Below are positions 16,869 to 25,571 of a stretch of DNA of 64,000 nt, piece by piece. Where the stretch lies: NCBI RefSeq assembly GCF_004339565.1, contig NZ_SMFZ01000001.1, positions 3,286,001 to 3,350,000 on the forward strand. Direction: 5' to 3'. The notes below the pieces were generated by a model. That model had not been told where the DNA came from and did no database searches. It saw nothing but the letters and a program-made list of their open reading frames with translations. Source of the DNA: Pseudonocardia endophytica (GTDB lineage Bacteria > Actinomycetota > Actinomycetes > Mycobacteriales > Pseudonocardiaceae). Position numbers and translations under genes: made by a program. How positions within the stretch are numbered: the first letter of the stretch is position 1; every line of letters starts with the position of its first letter.

Positions 16869-18146
16869 CTACGGCCCGAAGTCGCTCTTCGACGGCGCCT
16901 CGTCCTTGGCGAGCGCACCCCACAGGCCTGCGGCACGGGTCTTGTCCCACCGCAGCGTCGAGCCGGCCCCTGCACCCGCGACCGGGACGGTGGTCTGCAC
17001 GCCGTCCCCACCGGAGACGCCCTTCATCGCGAACGCCAGACCGGCCAGGTTCCAGATGTGGTCACCGGAGTCGACGGTGATCGTGCCGGTCAGCGAGTTC
17101 GCGAGCGGGACCATCCGGAACGGGTTGATCAGCGTGAGCGGGCTGGTCGCCTTCTGCAGCAGCGCGGACAGGAACTCGCGCTGGCGCTTGACCCGGTCGA
17201 AGTCCGAGCCGGGGGTTGCCCTGGTCCGCACGTAGCCGAGCGCGGTCTGCCCGTCGAGGTCCTGGCAGCCGGCCTGGACGTCCAGCCCCGCCTTCGGGTC
17301 CTTGATCGCCTCCGGGATGCACATGTTCACACCGCCGACGGCGTCGACCGCCCCGACGAAACCGCCGAACCCGACCTCGACGTAGTGGTCGATCTTCAGC
17401 CCGGTGGCGTTCTGCACGGTCTCGACGAGCAGCTGCGGGCCGCCGAACGCGTACGCCGCGTTGATCTTGTTGCTGCCCTTGCCCGGGATCGGGACGTACG
17501 AGTCGCGCGGGATCGAGACGAGCACGTCCCCGGAGCTGCCGCTGTGCAGCAACATGATCGTGTCGGTCCGCTGGCCCGCGGCGTCCCCGGTGGCCAGCCT
17601 CTCCTCGTCCTCGGCGGACAGGCCGTCGCGGCTGTCCGATCCGACGATCAGGTAGTTGGTGCCGTCCGAGCTGTTCTCGGTGTCGGCCAGCGCGTCCACC
17701 CGGGTCAGGTTGGCGTCCAGGTACACGCCGAATCCGACGACCGCCACCAGCAGGACGATCAGGATCGCCTTCCACCGGCCGCGCAGGAAGCGCAGGTTCA
17801 GGCTCGGACGCCGGAACTCCGGCATCCGCGTGACGCGCCCGTCGCGGGGCGCCTGCGACGCCGGGTGCGCCGGGGGTCCGTCCGGCCCGCGCGGCGGAGC
17901 CTGCCGCGTGTAGCCGCCATCCCGCGGCGGCGGCATGCCGCCTGCGGACCGCCCGGGCGGCGGCCTGCGCAGCGGGCCGCCACCGGGCCGGGGCGCTGGC
18001 GGTGGGAGCGGACCGCGCCGAGGGGGCGACGGCGGCGGAGCCGGAGGAGGCGGGGGCTGACGCGGCGGTCCGGCCGGAGGCGGTCCCGGACGCCGGGGAG
18101 GCTGGTTCGCCCAGCCGGGTCCGCGACCGCGCGGTGGGGGTGGCAC
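16869..18146 (-). CDS. LCP-family cell-wall ligase (LytR-CpsA-Psr)
   Basis: GTG 18146 is chosen because AGGAGG lies about seven bases upstream. The 425-residue protein has a long cytoplasmic Pro/Arg/Gly-rich N-terminus (about 110 residues), one membrane helix (AILIVLLVAVVGFGVYL), and an extracellular LCP domain with VGSDSRDG, RTDTIMLLHS, SIPRDSYVPIPG and YVRTRATPGSDFDRVKRQ. LCP enzymes transfer polyprenyl-linked polymers to peptidoglycan, in actinobacteria mainly arabinogalactan. It converges with ku, leaving only six bases between the stops. Confidence 0.92.
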   Translation of the reverse strand: MPPPPRGRGPGWANQPPRRPGPPPAGPPRQPPPPPAPPPSPPRRGPLPPPAPRPGGGPLRRPPPGRSAGGMPPPRDGGYTRQAPPRGPDGPPAHPASQAPRDGRVTRMPEFRRPSLNLRFLRGRWKAILIVLLVAVVGFGVYLDANLTRVDALADTENSSDGTNYLIVGSDSRDGLSAEDEERLATGDAAGQRTDTIMLLHSGSSGDVLVSIPRDSYVPIPGKGSNKINAAYAFGGPQLLVETVQNATGLKIDHYVEVGFGGFVGAVDAVGGVNMCIPEAIKDPKAGLDVQAGCQDLDGQTALGYVRTRATPGSDFDRVKRQREFLSALLQKATSPLTLINPFRMVPLANSLTGTITVDSGDHIWNLAGLAFAMKGVSGGDGVQTTVPVAGAGAGSTLRWDKTRAAGLWGALAKDEAPSKSDFGP

Positions 18147-18308
18147 GTGGCGCCTCCTGTCCCGGCCGGTCGGTGGCGCGGGGTCGGCGATGGCCGTCGC
18201 ACCTGGTTCTCTGCACCCGACCATAGCGGGACGAAACGCGTCGGCGTCGGACGACGCCGATCCCCCGGCGGTCCGCGACGCGCGACGACCGGAGGATGAT
18301 CGGCGGTG

Positions 18309-19091
18309 ATGAACCCGGACGTGACACCCCCGCTGCTCGACCGGATCGACCTCGACGCACCGGGCGTGATCGAGCCCGCGGCGATCGTCCCGCGCATCGA
18401 CGACATGCCGGACGCGGCGGTGATGTGCTGGTTCCCCGAGGTCGTCGACCGGATCGGGGCCACCGCGCAGGCGATCACGACGCTGCGCTCCGAGCTGGGC
18501 CGCACGCCGGTCTGGGAGGCGACGGCGCCGGACGGGTACCGGGTCGCCGTGCTGCAGCCGGGTATCGGCGCGCCGCTGGCCGCGATGTTCCTCGAGGAGC
18601 TGGTCGCGATGGGCGTGCGCGCGGTCGTCGGTGTCGGCGGGGCCGGCGCGCTGCTGCCGGAGCTGACGCTCGGGCACGCCGTCGTGCTCGGGAGCGCGCT
18701 GCGCGACGAGGGCACGTCGCTGCACTACCTCCCGCCGGGACGGGTCCTGGACGCCGACCCGGTCGGGGTCGACGTGCTGTCCTCGACGCTGGAGGCCGAG
18801 GGCGTGCCGTACGTGGTCGGCCGCTGCTGGACCACCGACGCCGTGTTCCGGGAGACCCAGGAGCGGGTCGCCCTGCGGCGTGGCGAGGGCTGCGCCGTCG
18901 TCGACATGGAGGCGTCCGCGGCGATCGCGGTCGCCCGCTACCGCGGCGTGCACTACGCGCAGCTGTTGCTCGCGGCGGACTCGCTCGCCGGCCCCGAGTG
19001 GCAGCACCGCGGCTGGACGACCGCCCGCGAGGCCCGGCAGGGCCTGTTCACGCTGGCGTTGACCGCGGCGGAGGCCCTCGCCCGTCGGTGA
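18309..19091 (+). CDS. Nucleoside phosphorylase-family protein
   Basis: The protein of about 260 residues matches the PNP/UDP phosphorylase superfamily: VLQPGIGAPLAAMFLEEL, VGVGGAGALLPEL and the ribose/phosphate-site region VVDMEASA. These enzymes cleave nucleosides with phosphate in the cytoplasm. The family includes uridine phosphorylase and AMP nucleosidase-like proteins, and the exact substrate is not clear. GTG 18306 directly precedes ATG 18309; either may be used. Confidence 0.8.
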   Translation: MNPDVTPPLLDRIDLDAPGVIEPAAIVPRIDDMPDAAVMCWFPEVVDRIGATAQAITTLRSELGRTPVWEATAPDGYRVAVLQPGIGAPLAAMFLEELVAMGVRAVVGVGGAGALLPELTLGHAVVLGSALRDEGTSLHYLPPGRVLDADPVGVDVLSSTLEAEGVPYVVGRCWTTDAVFRETQERVALRRGEGCAVVDMEASAAIAVARYRGVHYAQLLLAADSLAGPEWQHRGWTTAREARQGLFTLALTAAEALARR

Positions 19092-19121
19092 CGCGATGAT
19101 CGCGGTCTACCCTCCGCGACC

Positions 19122-20189
19122 ATGCGTGTCCTCATCACCGGCGGGGCCGGCTTCATCGGGTCGCACGTCGCCGACCGGCTGACCTCCGACGGCCACGAGG
19201 TCCTGCTGCTCGACGCGCTGCTCCCGGCCGCGCACGGCGGTGACGGCCCGCCGGAGTGGGTGTCCGGGCACGAGCTGGTGCACGGCGACGTGCGCGACGC
19301 CGACCTGCTCCGACGGCTGCTGCCCGGCGTCGACGCCGTGTGCCACCAGGCCGCGATGGTCGGGCACGGCGTCGACCCGTCGGACGGCCCGGACTTCGCC
19401 GCGAACAACGACCTGGGCACGGCCGTGCTGCTCGCCGCGATGCACGAGACCGGACGTTCGCGGCTCGTGCTCGCCGGGTCGATGGTCGTCTACGGCGAGG
19501 GCCGCTACGACTGCGCGGAACACGGTGTCGTCCGTCCCGGGCCGCGCGCGTTCGCCGACATCGACGCCGGACGCTACGAGCCGACCTGCCCGTCGTGCGG
19601 GCGCGAGCTGACCTCGGGGTTGGTTCCGGAGTCGGCCCCGCCGGACCCGCGCAGCACCTACGCCGCGACGAAGCTCGCGCAGGAGCACCTGGCCGGCGCG
19701 TGGGCCCGGCAGACCGGCGGCACGGTCTGGTCGCTGCGCTACCACAACGTCTACGGCGCCCGGATGCCGCAGAACACCCCGTACGCGGGCGTCGCGTCGA
19801 TCTTCCGGTCCGCGCTCGAGCGCGGCGAGGCACCCCGGGTGATGGAGGACGGACTCCAGCGCCGCGACTTCGTGCACGTCTCCGACGTCGCGGCGGCCAA
19901 CGCGGCAGCGCTCGTCGCGGAGCCCGCGGACAACGGGTTCGGGGCGGCGAACGTCTGCTCCGGAGAGCCGCACACGATCCTGGACCTGGCCACCGAGCTG
20001 GCCGTCGCGACGGACGGGCCGGACCCCGAGGTGGTCGGCGGTGCCCGTCCGGGTGACGTCCGGCATGTGGTCGCCGACCCCGGATACGCCCGGCGTGCGC
20101 TGGGGTTCCGGGCCGCGACGTCGTTCGCCGACGGGGTCGCCGCGTTTGCGACCGCCCCACTCCGCTCCCCCGCACGGGTGAAAGCCTGA
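19122..20189 (+). CDS. NAD-dependent sugar epimerase/dehydratase
   Basis: The 355-residue extended short-chain dehydrogenase has ITGGAGFIGSHVA (5-17) for NAD binding, and the catalytic Tyr-x3-Lys in YAATK. It resembles UDP-glucose 4-epimerase-like enzymes. A CxxC pair (CPSCG, around residue 160) sits in an unusual insert. It opens a cluster with two glycosyltransferase-type genes, so it probably supplies a modified nucleotide sugar. It is separated from the next gene by a strong hairpin. Confidence 0.85.
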   Translation: MRVLITGGAGFIGSHVADRLTSDGHEVLLLDALLPAAHGGDGPPEWVSGHELVHGDVRDADLLRRLLPGVDAVCHQAAMVGHGVDPSDGPDFAANNDLGTAVLLAAMHETGRSRLVLAGSMVVYGEGRYDCAEHGVVRPGPRAFADIDAGRYEPTCPSCGRELTSGLVPESAPPDPRSTYAATKLAQEHLAGAWARQTGGTVWSLRYHNVYGARMPQNTPYAGVASIFRSALERGEAPRVMEDGLQRRDFVHVSDVAAANAAALVAEPADNGFGAANVCSGEPHTILDLATELAVATDGPDPEVVGGARPGDVRHVVADPGYARRALGFRAATSFADGVAAFATAPLRSPARVKA

Positions 20190-20193
20190 ACCG

Positions 20194-20240
20194 GGTGCCG
20201 CTCGTTGGACGAACAACCCCTCGTCCTGACGAGCGGCACC
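20194..20240. terminator. Strong hairpin between epimerase and glycosyltransferase genes
   Basis: GGTGCCGCTCGT (20194-20205) pairs perfectly with ACGAGCGGCACC (20229-20240), and inside it GGACGA pairs with TCGTCC around an 8-base loop. It lacks a U-tract. It may terminate or attenuate the epimerase transcript or stabilise its 3' end. Confidence 0.6.
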
Positions 20241-20265
20241 GCACCGAGAGGCCCCTGATCGCGCC

Positions 20266-20913
20266 GTGCTCCCCGAGATCGTGCTCCCGTGCCTCGACGA
20301 GGCCGAGGCGCTCCCCGCAGTACTGAACAGGCTGCCCGAGGGCTGGCCGGTGCTCGTCGTGGACAACGGGTCGACCGACGACACTGCCGCAGTGGCCCGT
20401 GCGCACGGTGCCCGCGTGGTCGTCGAACCGAAGCGGGGCTACGGCGCCGCCGTCCACACCGGGCTGGTCAACGCGACCGCCGAGTACGTCGCGTTCCTCG
20501 ACGGCGACGGCTCACTCGACCCTGGCGTGCTGCCCGGGATGGCCCGGAAGGTCGTCTCCGGCGACGTGGACATCGCGGTCGGACGCAGGCTCCCGGACAG
20601 CGCGGGCGTCTGGCCGTGGCACGCCCGCGCGGCGAACGCGGTGATCGCCGCGATGCTGCGCGGCCGCGGCGTCCCGGTGCACGACATCGCGCCGATCCGG
20701 GTGTGCCGCCGCCAGGCGCTGCTCGATCTCGCGATCGAGGACCGCGCGTTCGGCTACCCCCTGGAACTGCTGATCAAGGCGGGTGCCGCGGGCTGGCGCT
20801 TCGACGAGATCCCGGTCGCCTACGCCCGCCGTGCCGGCGGGAGGTCCAAGGTCTCCGGCTCCGTGAAGGGGACCGTGCGGGCCGCCCGTGACATGGCCGG
20901 GTTGCTGCGATGA
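20266..20913 (+). CDS. Family 2 glycosyltransferase
   Basis: The 215-residue protein has a GT-A fold: EIVLPCLDEAEAL start, VVDNGSTDDT for nucleotide binding and FLDGDGSLDP as the metal-binding DxD equivalent. It resembles dolichyl-phosphate-mannose synthase-like transferases without membrane helices. GTG 20266 is the start. The end overlaps the next gene by four bases. Confidence 0.85.
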   Translation: MLPEIVLPCLDEAEALPAVLNRLPEGWPVLVVDNGSTDDTAAVARAHGARVVVEPKRGYGAAVHTGLVNATAEYVAFLDGDGSLDPGVLPGMARKVVSGDVDIAVGRRLPDSAGVWPWHARAANAVIAAMLRGRGVPVHDIAPIRVCRRQALLDLAIEDRAFGYPLELLIKAGAAGWRFDEIPVAYARRAGGRSKVSGSVKGTVRAARDMAGLLR

Positions 20914-21677
20914 GCGAGCGTGCGAGCGGATCATCGCTGCAGCGCCCGCGCGAGGCGCCTGCGCGGCGCCGGCGAGGTCGTGCCACGGGCGGCTGCACCG
21001 CCGTCGTGATCGTGCTCGCCAAGGCTCCGGTCCCCGGCCGGGTGAAGACCCGTCTCTGCCCACCGGCCACACCGGAACAGTCCGCCAGGGTGGCGTCCGC
21101 GGCGCTGCTCGACTCGCTGGACGCCGCACGCGCGGTACCGGGGGCACGGACCGTCGTCGCGTTCGCCGGTGACCTGTCCGCCGCCGTCGGGGAGCCTGAG
21201 CTGCGGGCCGCACTGACCGGCTGCGACGTCGTCGAACAGCGGGGGGACGGGCTCGGCGAGCGGATCGCCGCCGCGCACGCGGACACCGCCGCGCTGCACC
21301 CGGGGCTGCCCACCGTGCAGATCGGCATGGACACGCCGCAGGTCACGACGGCGCTGCTGACCGGGTGCCTGGATGCACTGTCCACGTCGGACTCGCTGCT
21401 GGGTCACGCGACGGACGGCGGATGGTGGGTGCTCGGCCTGAACGACCCGCGCCGGGCGTCCGTGCTGGCCGACGTGCCGATGTCCCGCACCGACACCGGA
21501 GACCTCACCCGGCAAGCGCTCGAGGCGTCCGGTCTGCGGGTCGCCGCCGTCGGAGAACTGACCGATGTGGACACGGCCGACGAGGCCGTCCTGGTCGCCG
21601 ACGAGGCGCCGGACGGCCGGTTCGCCGCGGTCGTCGCGGAGCTGGGCGGCGTGTTCCGGGCGGGGACCCCGGCATGA
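20910..21677 (+). CDS. DUF2064 / TIGR04282 glycosyltransferase-like protein
   Basis: The 255-residue protein has VLAKAPVPGRVKTRL and GMDTPQV, hallmarks of the DUF2064 family (TIGR04282), which has a nucleotidyltransferase/GT-A-like fold. The first 28 residues (MSERASGSSLQRPREAPARR...) are Arg-rich and not conserved, so a later start is possible. It overlaps both neighbours by four bases, indicating a translationally coupled operon. The reaction is unknown. Confidence 0.8.
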   Translation: MSERASGSSLQRPREAPARRRRGRATGGCTAVVIVLAKAPVPGRVKTRLCPPATPEQSARVASAALLDSLDAARAVPGARTVVAFAGDLSAAVGEPELRAALTGCDVVEQRGDGLGERIAAAHADTAALHPGLPTVQIGMDTPQVTTALLTGCLDALSTSDSLLGHATDGGWWVLGLNDPRRASVLADVPMSRTDTGDLTRQALEASGLRVAAVGELTDVDTADEAVLVADEAPDGRFAAVVAELGGVFRAGTPA

Positions 21678-22306
21678 CCGGCACGATGGCGTCCTGGCGC
21701 GCGTTCGACGGCGCGCTGGCGGGCGGCTCGTCGCGGCTGCTGTTCTGCGACGGGTCGGAGATCGACCTGGACGTGCTGCGCTGGGGCGCGGCCGCGGCGG
21801 GCGACGACGCGTGGCTGGTCGACCGCTGCGCGGGCCCGACCGTCGACCTCGGCTGCGGTCCCGGACGTCTGGCCACCGCTCTCGCCGACCGCGGGGTGCC
21901 GGTGCTCGGGGTGGACGAGTCCGGTGTCGCGGCGATGCACTGCCACCGGCGGCGGGTCACGATGCTCTGCCAGGACCTGTTCGCGCCGCTTCCGACCGAG
22001 GGCGGCTGGTCGCACGTGCTGCTGGCCGACGGCAACATCGGCATCGGCGGCGAGCCCGCCCGGCTGCTGGAACGGGCGGCCCGCCTGATCGGGCCCGGCG
22101 GCACGGTGCTCGTCGAGGCGGACACCCGCGCCGATCTGATCTGGCAGGGCGAGGTCCGGGTGGCCAGCGGCGGCCTCGTCGGGGACCCGCTGCCGTGGGC
22201 CGTGGTCGGCGTCGACGTGCTGGCCGGTCTGGCCGCGGCCGTCGGGCTGGTCACGACCGGCCGGCATGCCGGTGCTCGCGCGTTCCTGGAGCTGACCAGG
22301 CCATGA
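21674..22306 (+). CDS. Class I SAM-dependent methyltransferase
   Basis: The 210-residue protein has motif I VDLGCGPGRLATALA (about 56-70), acidic motif II VLGVDES and LLADGNIGIGG as motif IV region. It shares four-base overlaps with both neighbours. The substrate is unknown, but the operon suggests a sugar or lipid acceptor. Confidence 0.82.
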   Translation: MTGTMASWRAFDGALAGGSSRLLFCDGSEIDLDVLRWGAAAAGDDAWLVDRCAGPTVDLGCGPGRLATALADRGVPVLGVDESGVAAMHCHRRRVTMLCQDLFAPLPTEGGWSHVLLADGNIGIGGEPARLLERAARLIGPGGTVLVEADTRADLIWQGEVRVASGGLVGDPLPWAVVGVDVLAGLAAAVGLVTTGRHAGARAFLELTRP

Positions 22307-23607
22307 CCGCGGGGCCCGGGACCCGCCGCACGCCGTTCCGCTGGCGCAGCCCGATCCGGGGGCCGTGGCTGACGTCGATGTTCGCCCTGCCGCTGCTCGT
22401 GGGGCTGCCCGTCGTGATCGTCACCGGGCTGCTCGACTGGATGGCGTACGGGCCGCAGTTCGGCCAGTCGATCCCGTCCGACGTGGGACTCCTGCGGCTC
22501 CCGTTCTTCGAGTGGCCTGCCGACCCGCCGTGGCTGTTCCGGCTGACCGAGGGCCTGCACATCGGGCTCGGGATGATCCTCGTCCCGGTCGTGCTGGCCA
22601 AGCTCTGGTCGGTGATCCCGAAGCTGTTCACCGGCCCGCCGCGCGGCCCGGTGAAGGCGCTGGAGCGGCTCTCGCTCGTGCTGCTCGTCGGCGGGATCCT
22701 GTTCGAGATCGTCACCGGCCTGCTGAACGTCCAGTACGACTACGTCTTCGGGTTCAGCTTCTACCAGGCGCACTTCGTCGGTGCGTGGGTGTTCGTCGGC
22801 GCGTTCGCGGTGCACGTGATCCTCAAGTTCCCGACGCTCGTGCGGAGCCTCGGGTCCCGGTCGCTCGCGAAGGAGCTGCGGACACCGCTGTCCCGGACCG
22901 AGCCGGAACCGCCGGACGAGCACGGGCTCGTCGCACCCGACCCGGACCCCCCGACGATGACCCGACGAGGGGCGATCGGGCTGGTTGCCGGCGGTGCGCT
23001 GTTCGTCGCGGCGATCACGGCCGGGCAGACGCTCGGCGGCTGGCTGCGCCCGGCCGCGCTGCTGCTGCCACGGGGGCGGACGACGGCGGCGGACGGCTCG
23101 TCGCGCACGCCCGGCTTCCCGCCGGACGCCGTGCCGGGGCCGGAGAACGACTTCCCGGTGAACCGCACGTTCGTCGCGTCCGGGATCGCGCCGGCGGCGA
23201 TCGGTCCGATGTGGGCGGTCACGCTGACCGGCGGGGACGGGGAGGTCCGGCTGGACTACGACCAGCTGAACGCGCTGCCGCAGCACACGGCCGAGCTGCC
23301 GATCGCGTGCGTCGAGGGCTGGTCGACGGTGCAGACGTGGTCCGGCGTCCGGCTGCGCGACCTGGCGGGGATGGCCGGTGTTCCGGAGCCCGCGTCGGCC
23401 GTCGTGCAGTCGGTGGAGGTCGGTCCGTTCGCCCGCGCCCAGCTGACGTCGTCGCAGGTCCTGGCGCCGGACTCGTTGCTGGCGGTGCGAGTCAACGGGA
23501 AGGCGTTGTCCCGTGACCACGGCTACCCGGCGCGCGTGATCGTCCCGGCGCTGCCGGGGGTGCACAACACGAAGTGGGTCGTGGGGATCGAGTTCCGCCG
23601 TGTCTAG
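22303..23607 (+). CDS. Membrane molybdopterin-dependent oxidoreductase (sulfite-oxidase fold)
   Basis: The 434-residue protein has two parts. Residues 1-200 hold several membrane helices resembling a cytochrome b561-type module (MFALPLLVGLPVVIVTGLLD, LVLLVGGILFEIVTGLL), with His residues placed for heme. After an RR-containing hydrophobic segment (TRRGAIGLVAGGALFVAA), residues 270-434 match the Oxidored_molyb fold, with IACVEGWSTVQTWSG carrying the probable Mo-ligand Cys. It is likely an extracytoplasmic reductase fed from the quinone pool. The substrate is unknown. It overlaps both neighbours. Confidence 0.82.
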   Translation: MTAGPGTRRTPFRWRSPIRGPWLTSMFALPLLVGLPVVIVTGLLDWMAYGPQFGQSIPSDVGLLRLPFFEWPADPPWLFRLTEGLHIGLGMILVPVVLAKLWSVIPKLFTGPPRGPVKALERLSLVLLVGGILFEIVTGLLNVQYDYVFGFSFYQAHFVGAWVFVGAFAVHVILKFPTLVRSLGSRSLAKELRTPLSRTEPEPPDEHGLVAPDPDPPTMTRRGAIGLVAGGALFVAAITAGQTLGGWLRPAALLLPRGRTTAADGSSRTPGFPPDAVPGPENDFPVNRTFVASGIAPAAIGPMWAVTLTGGDGEVRLDYDQLNALPQHTAELPIACVEGWSTVQTWSGVRLRDLAGMAGVPEPASAVVQSVEVGPFARAQLTSSQVLAPDSLLAVRVNGKALSRDHGYPARVIVPALPGVHNTKWVVGIEFRRV

Positions 23608-24160
23608 CCGCGCCGCGTGGGCGGTGGCCCGGCTCGTGCTGCTCCTCGGCTGCTTCGCGCTCGCCGCCTACGCCGTCGACCTGCTGCTGCTCGGCGACCC
23701 GTCGCTGTTCTGGGTGGCGGTCTGGTTCGCCGGGGCGCTGTTCCTGCACGACCTGGTGCTGTTCCCGCTCTACGCCGGTGGCGACCGGATCCTCACGCTC
23801 GTGCTGCGGGCGCTGCCGAGCACCCGGGTCCCGTTGGTCAACCACATCCGGATCCCGGTGCTCGGGGCAGGCCTGTCGCTGCTGATGTTCCTGCCCGGGA
23901 TCGTCCGCCAGGGCACCGCGACGAGCCTCGCCGCGGCCGGCCTCGACCAGGAGCCCTACCGGGAGCGGTGGGTGTGGCTCACCGTGGCGCTGTTCGCCGT
24001 GTCGGCCGTGGTCTGGGGGATCCGGACGCTGGTCTCACCAGGGCATGACGAGCAGGCTGTTGACGGCGATCGCGAGGACGGCCTGGACGGCCAGCCATCC
24101 GCGGACCTGCCGGCGGGGAATCATCCCGCACGCGAGGACGATCCAGACGCCGAACGGTAG
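23600..24160 (+). CDS. Small polytopic membrane protein
   Basis: The 186-residue protein starts at GTG 23600, inside the end of the Mo-protein gene. It has about four hydrophobic helices (LVLLLGCFALAAYAVDLLLL, LFWVAVWFAGALFLHDLVLF, VLGAGLSLLMFLPGIV, LTVALFAVSAVVWGI). The last 40 residues are charged, disordered and lie antisense to the convergent gene at 24035, so the natural C-terminus may function only as spacer. It may be a partner of the Mo-protein. No known domain is recognised. Confidence 0.7.
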   Translation: MSSRAAWAVARLVLLLGCFALAAYAVDLLLLGDPSLFWVAVWFAGALFLHDLVLFPLYAGGDRILTLVLRALPSTRVPLVNHIRIPVLGAGLSLLMFLPGIVRQGTATSLAAAGLDQEPYRERWVWLTVALFAVSAVVWGIRTLVSPGHDEQAVDGDREDGLDGQPSADLPAGNHPAREDDPDAER

Positions 24161-25468
24161 CCAGATCCGTTCCACCTCGGCCTTGCTCATCCCGGACGCG
24201 TCGGCCAGCAGGACCGCGACGACGGCGGCCGCGACCAGCAGCGTCGCCCCGACCGGGACGGCGCGGGGGTGCATCGCCAGCCGCCGCAGCCCGGCGAGCA
24301 CGGCGGGACCGAGCGCGAACAGCACGGCGGCCAGGTTGGCGTAGACGAAGTACTCGTAGGGCCGGTCCTGCGCGATGCTCGCCGCGTAGATGATCTGGAC
24401 CTTCTCGAACCCGTCGAGCCACCAGAACCCGGCCGCCGTGAACGCCCCGACGACCAGCGCGCCCCCGGCGAGAGCGGGCAGGAGCACCCGCCAGCGACGT
24501 GTCACCGCGACCACGACCAGCGGGAACAGCCCGGCCAGGACGAGCCCGTATGACAGGTACAGCGAGAACACGAGCACCATCCCGCCACCGACCGCACAGG
24601 CGAGCGCGCGGGTCCCGTACCGGGTCGCGGCCAGCGCGACCAGCGCGACGCCCCAGGCCACGACGCCGGCGAACATGCCGTCCGCCGACACCCCGATCCA
24701 CACCGCGCCCGGGAACAGCACGGCGAACGGCAGCGCGCGACGGGCCAGGTCCTCGCCGAGGTTCGTTCCGCCTGCGCTTCTCTCACCAGCGCCGAGCGCG
24801 CGCAGCGTGACCGCCGTCGCCGCGGCGGCGGACGCCCCGATCAGGATCACGAACAGCCCGGCGGGACCGCCGCCGGACAACCCGATCCGGTCCAGCACCA
24901 CGAAGACGCCGAACGCGCCCGGCGGGTGGGCTCCGACGTGCGTCGTCCAGAAGAACGTCTGGTCCGGGTCCTGTCCCTTCGTGAGGATGTGGTCGGAGAA
25001 GATCGACAGCATCTGCCCGAGACCCGTCACCCGGGGCAGGTCGGACAGGTACTCCTGGCCCTCCTCGAGTCGGACGACGATCCCGTTCTGCCAGCCGTCG
25101 ATCAGCGCCAGCGAGACGATCCACGCGAACGACGCCGCCCACGCCGCGAGCACCAGGCGCGACCAGCGCATCCGCGCCGCGAGCGTCGGGCCGTACGCGA
25201 CGACCGCGACCGCGACGATCGGCGCCAGGACCGTGCCCGGCCCGACGTGCGGGATCCACCACGCCAGCAGCGGCGGGAAGAACACGAAGATGTTCTCGCC
25301 GCGGTCCAGCCGCGCCCAGCCCTCGAACGCGGCGACCAGCACGAGCGCGACGCCGGCGGCGACGATCAGCAGGTCGGGGATCGACGGGCGGCGGCCCTCC
25401 TCCCCGTCCCGTCTCTGCGGCTCGACGGCCTCGACGGCCTCGACGGCCTCGACGGGGGTGTTCGCCAC
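24035..25468 (-). CDS. Polytopic GT-C-like membrane glycosyltransferase
   Basis: The protein of about 477 residues has roughly ten hydrophobic helices and a conserved-looking loop FFWTTHVGAHPPGAFG between them, like the periplasmic loops of GT-C polyprenyl-phosphate-dependent sugar transferases. The N-terminus is a repeat of Glu-Ala-Val encoded by four copies of a 9-bp unit at 25421-25456. GTG 25468 is the assumed start. The 3' end overlaps the convergent membrane-protein gene by 126 bp. A role in cell-envelope glycan assembly is inferred from fold only. Confidence 0.65.
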   Translation of the reverse strand: MANTPVEAVEAVEAVEPQRRDGEEGRRPSIPDLLIVAAGVALVLVAAFEGWARLDRGENIFVFFPPLLAWWIPHVGPGTVLAPIVAVAVVAYGPTLAARMRWSRLVLAAWAASFAWIVSLALIDGWQNGIVVRLEEGQEYLSDLPRVTGLGQMLSIFSDHILTKGQDPDQTFFWTTHVGAHPPGAFGVFVVLDRIGLSGGGPAGLFVILIGASAAAATAVTLRALGAGERSAGGTNLGEDLARRALPFAVLFPGAVWIGVSADGMFAGVVAWGVALVALAATRYGTRALACAVGGGMVLVFSLYLSYGLVLAGLFPLVVVAVTRRWRVLLPALAGGALVVGAFTAAGFWWLDGFEKVQIIYAASIAQDRPYEYFVYANLAAVLFALGPAVLAGLRRLAMHPRAVPVGATLLVAAAVVAVLLADASGMSKAEVERIWLPFGVWIVLACGMIPRRQVRGWLAVQAVLAIAVNSLLVMPW

Positions 25469-25571
25469 GGTCGCGACGCTAGCGCCACGCCACGATCCGG
25501 CGATCTTGCGGTCCATGCCCTGGTGATCGGTGGCACACGCGCGGCGGTTCGACGGTTGACACACTGGAGGG

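Noticed and set aside
21505..23565. Minus-strand open frame of 686 codons
   Set aside because: It is antisense to the methyltransferase and Mo-protein genes, both with clear motifs and coupled starts.
25421..25456. 9-bp tandem repeat as a separate element
   Set aside because: It is the coding sequence for the Glu-Ala-Val repeat at the start of the GT-C-like protein and needs no other explanation.
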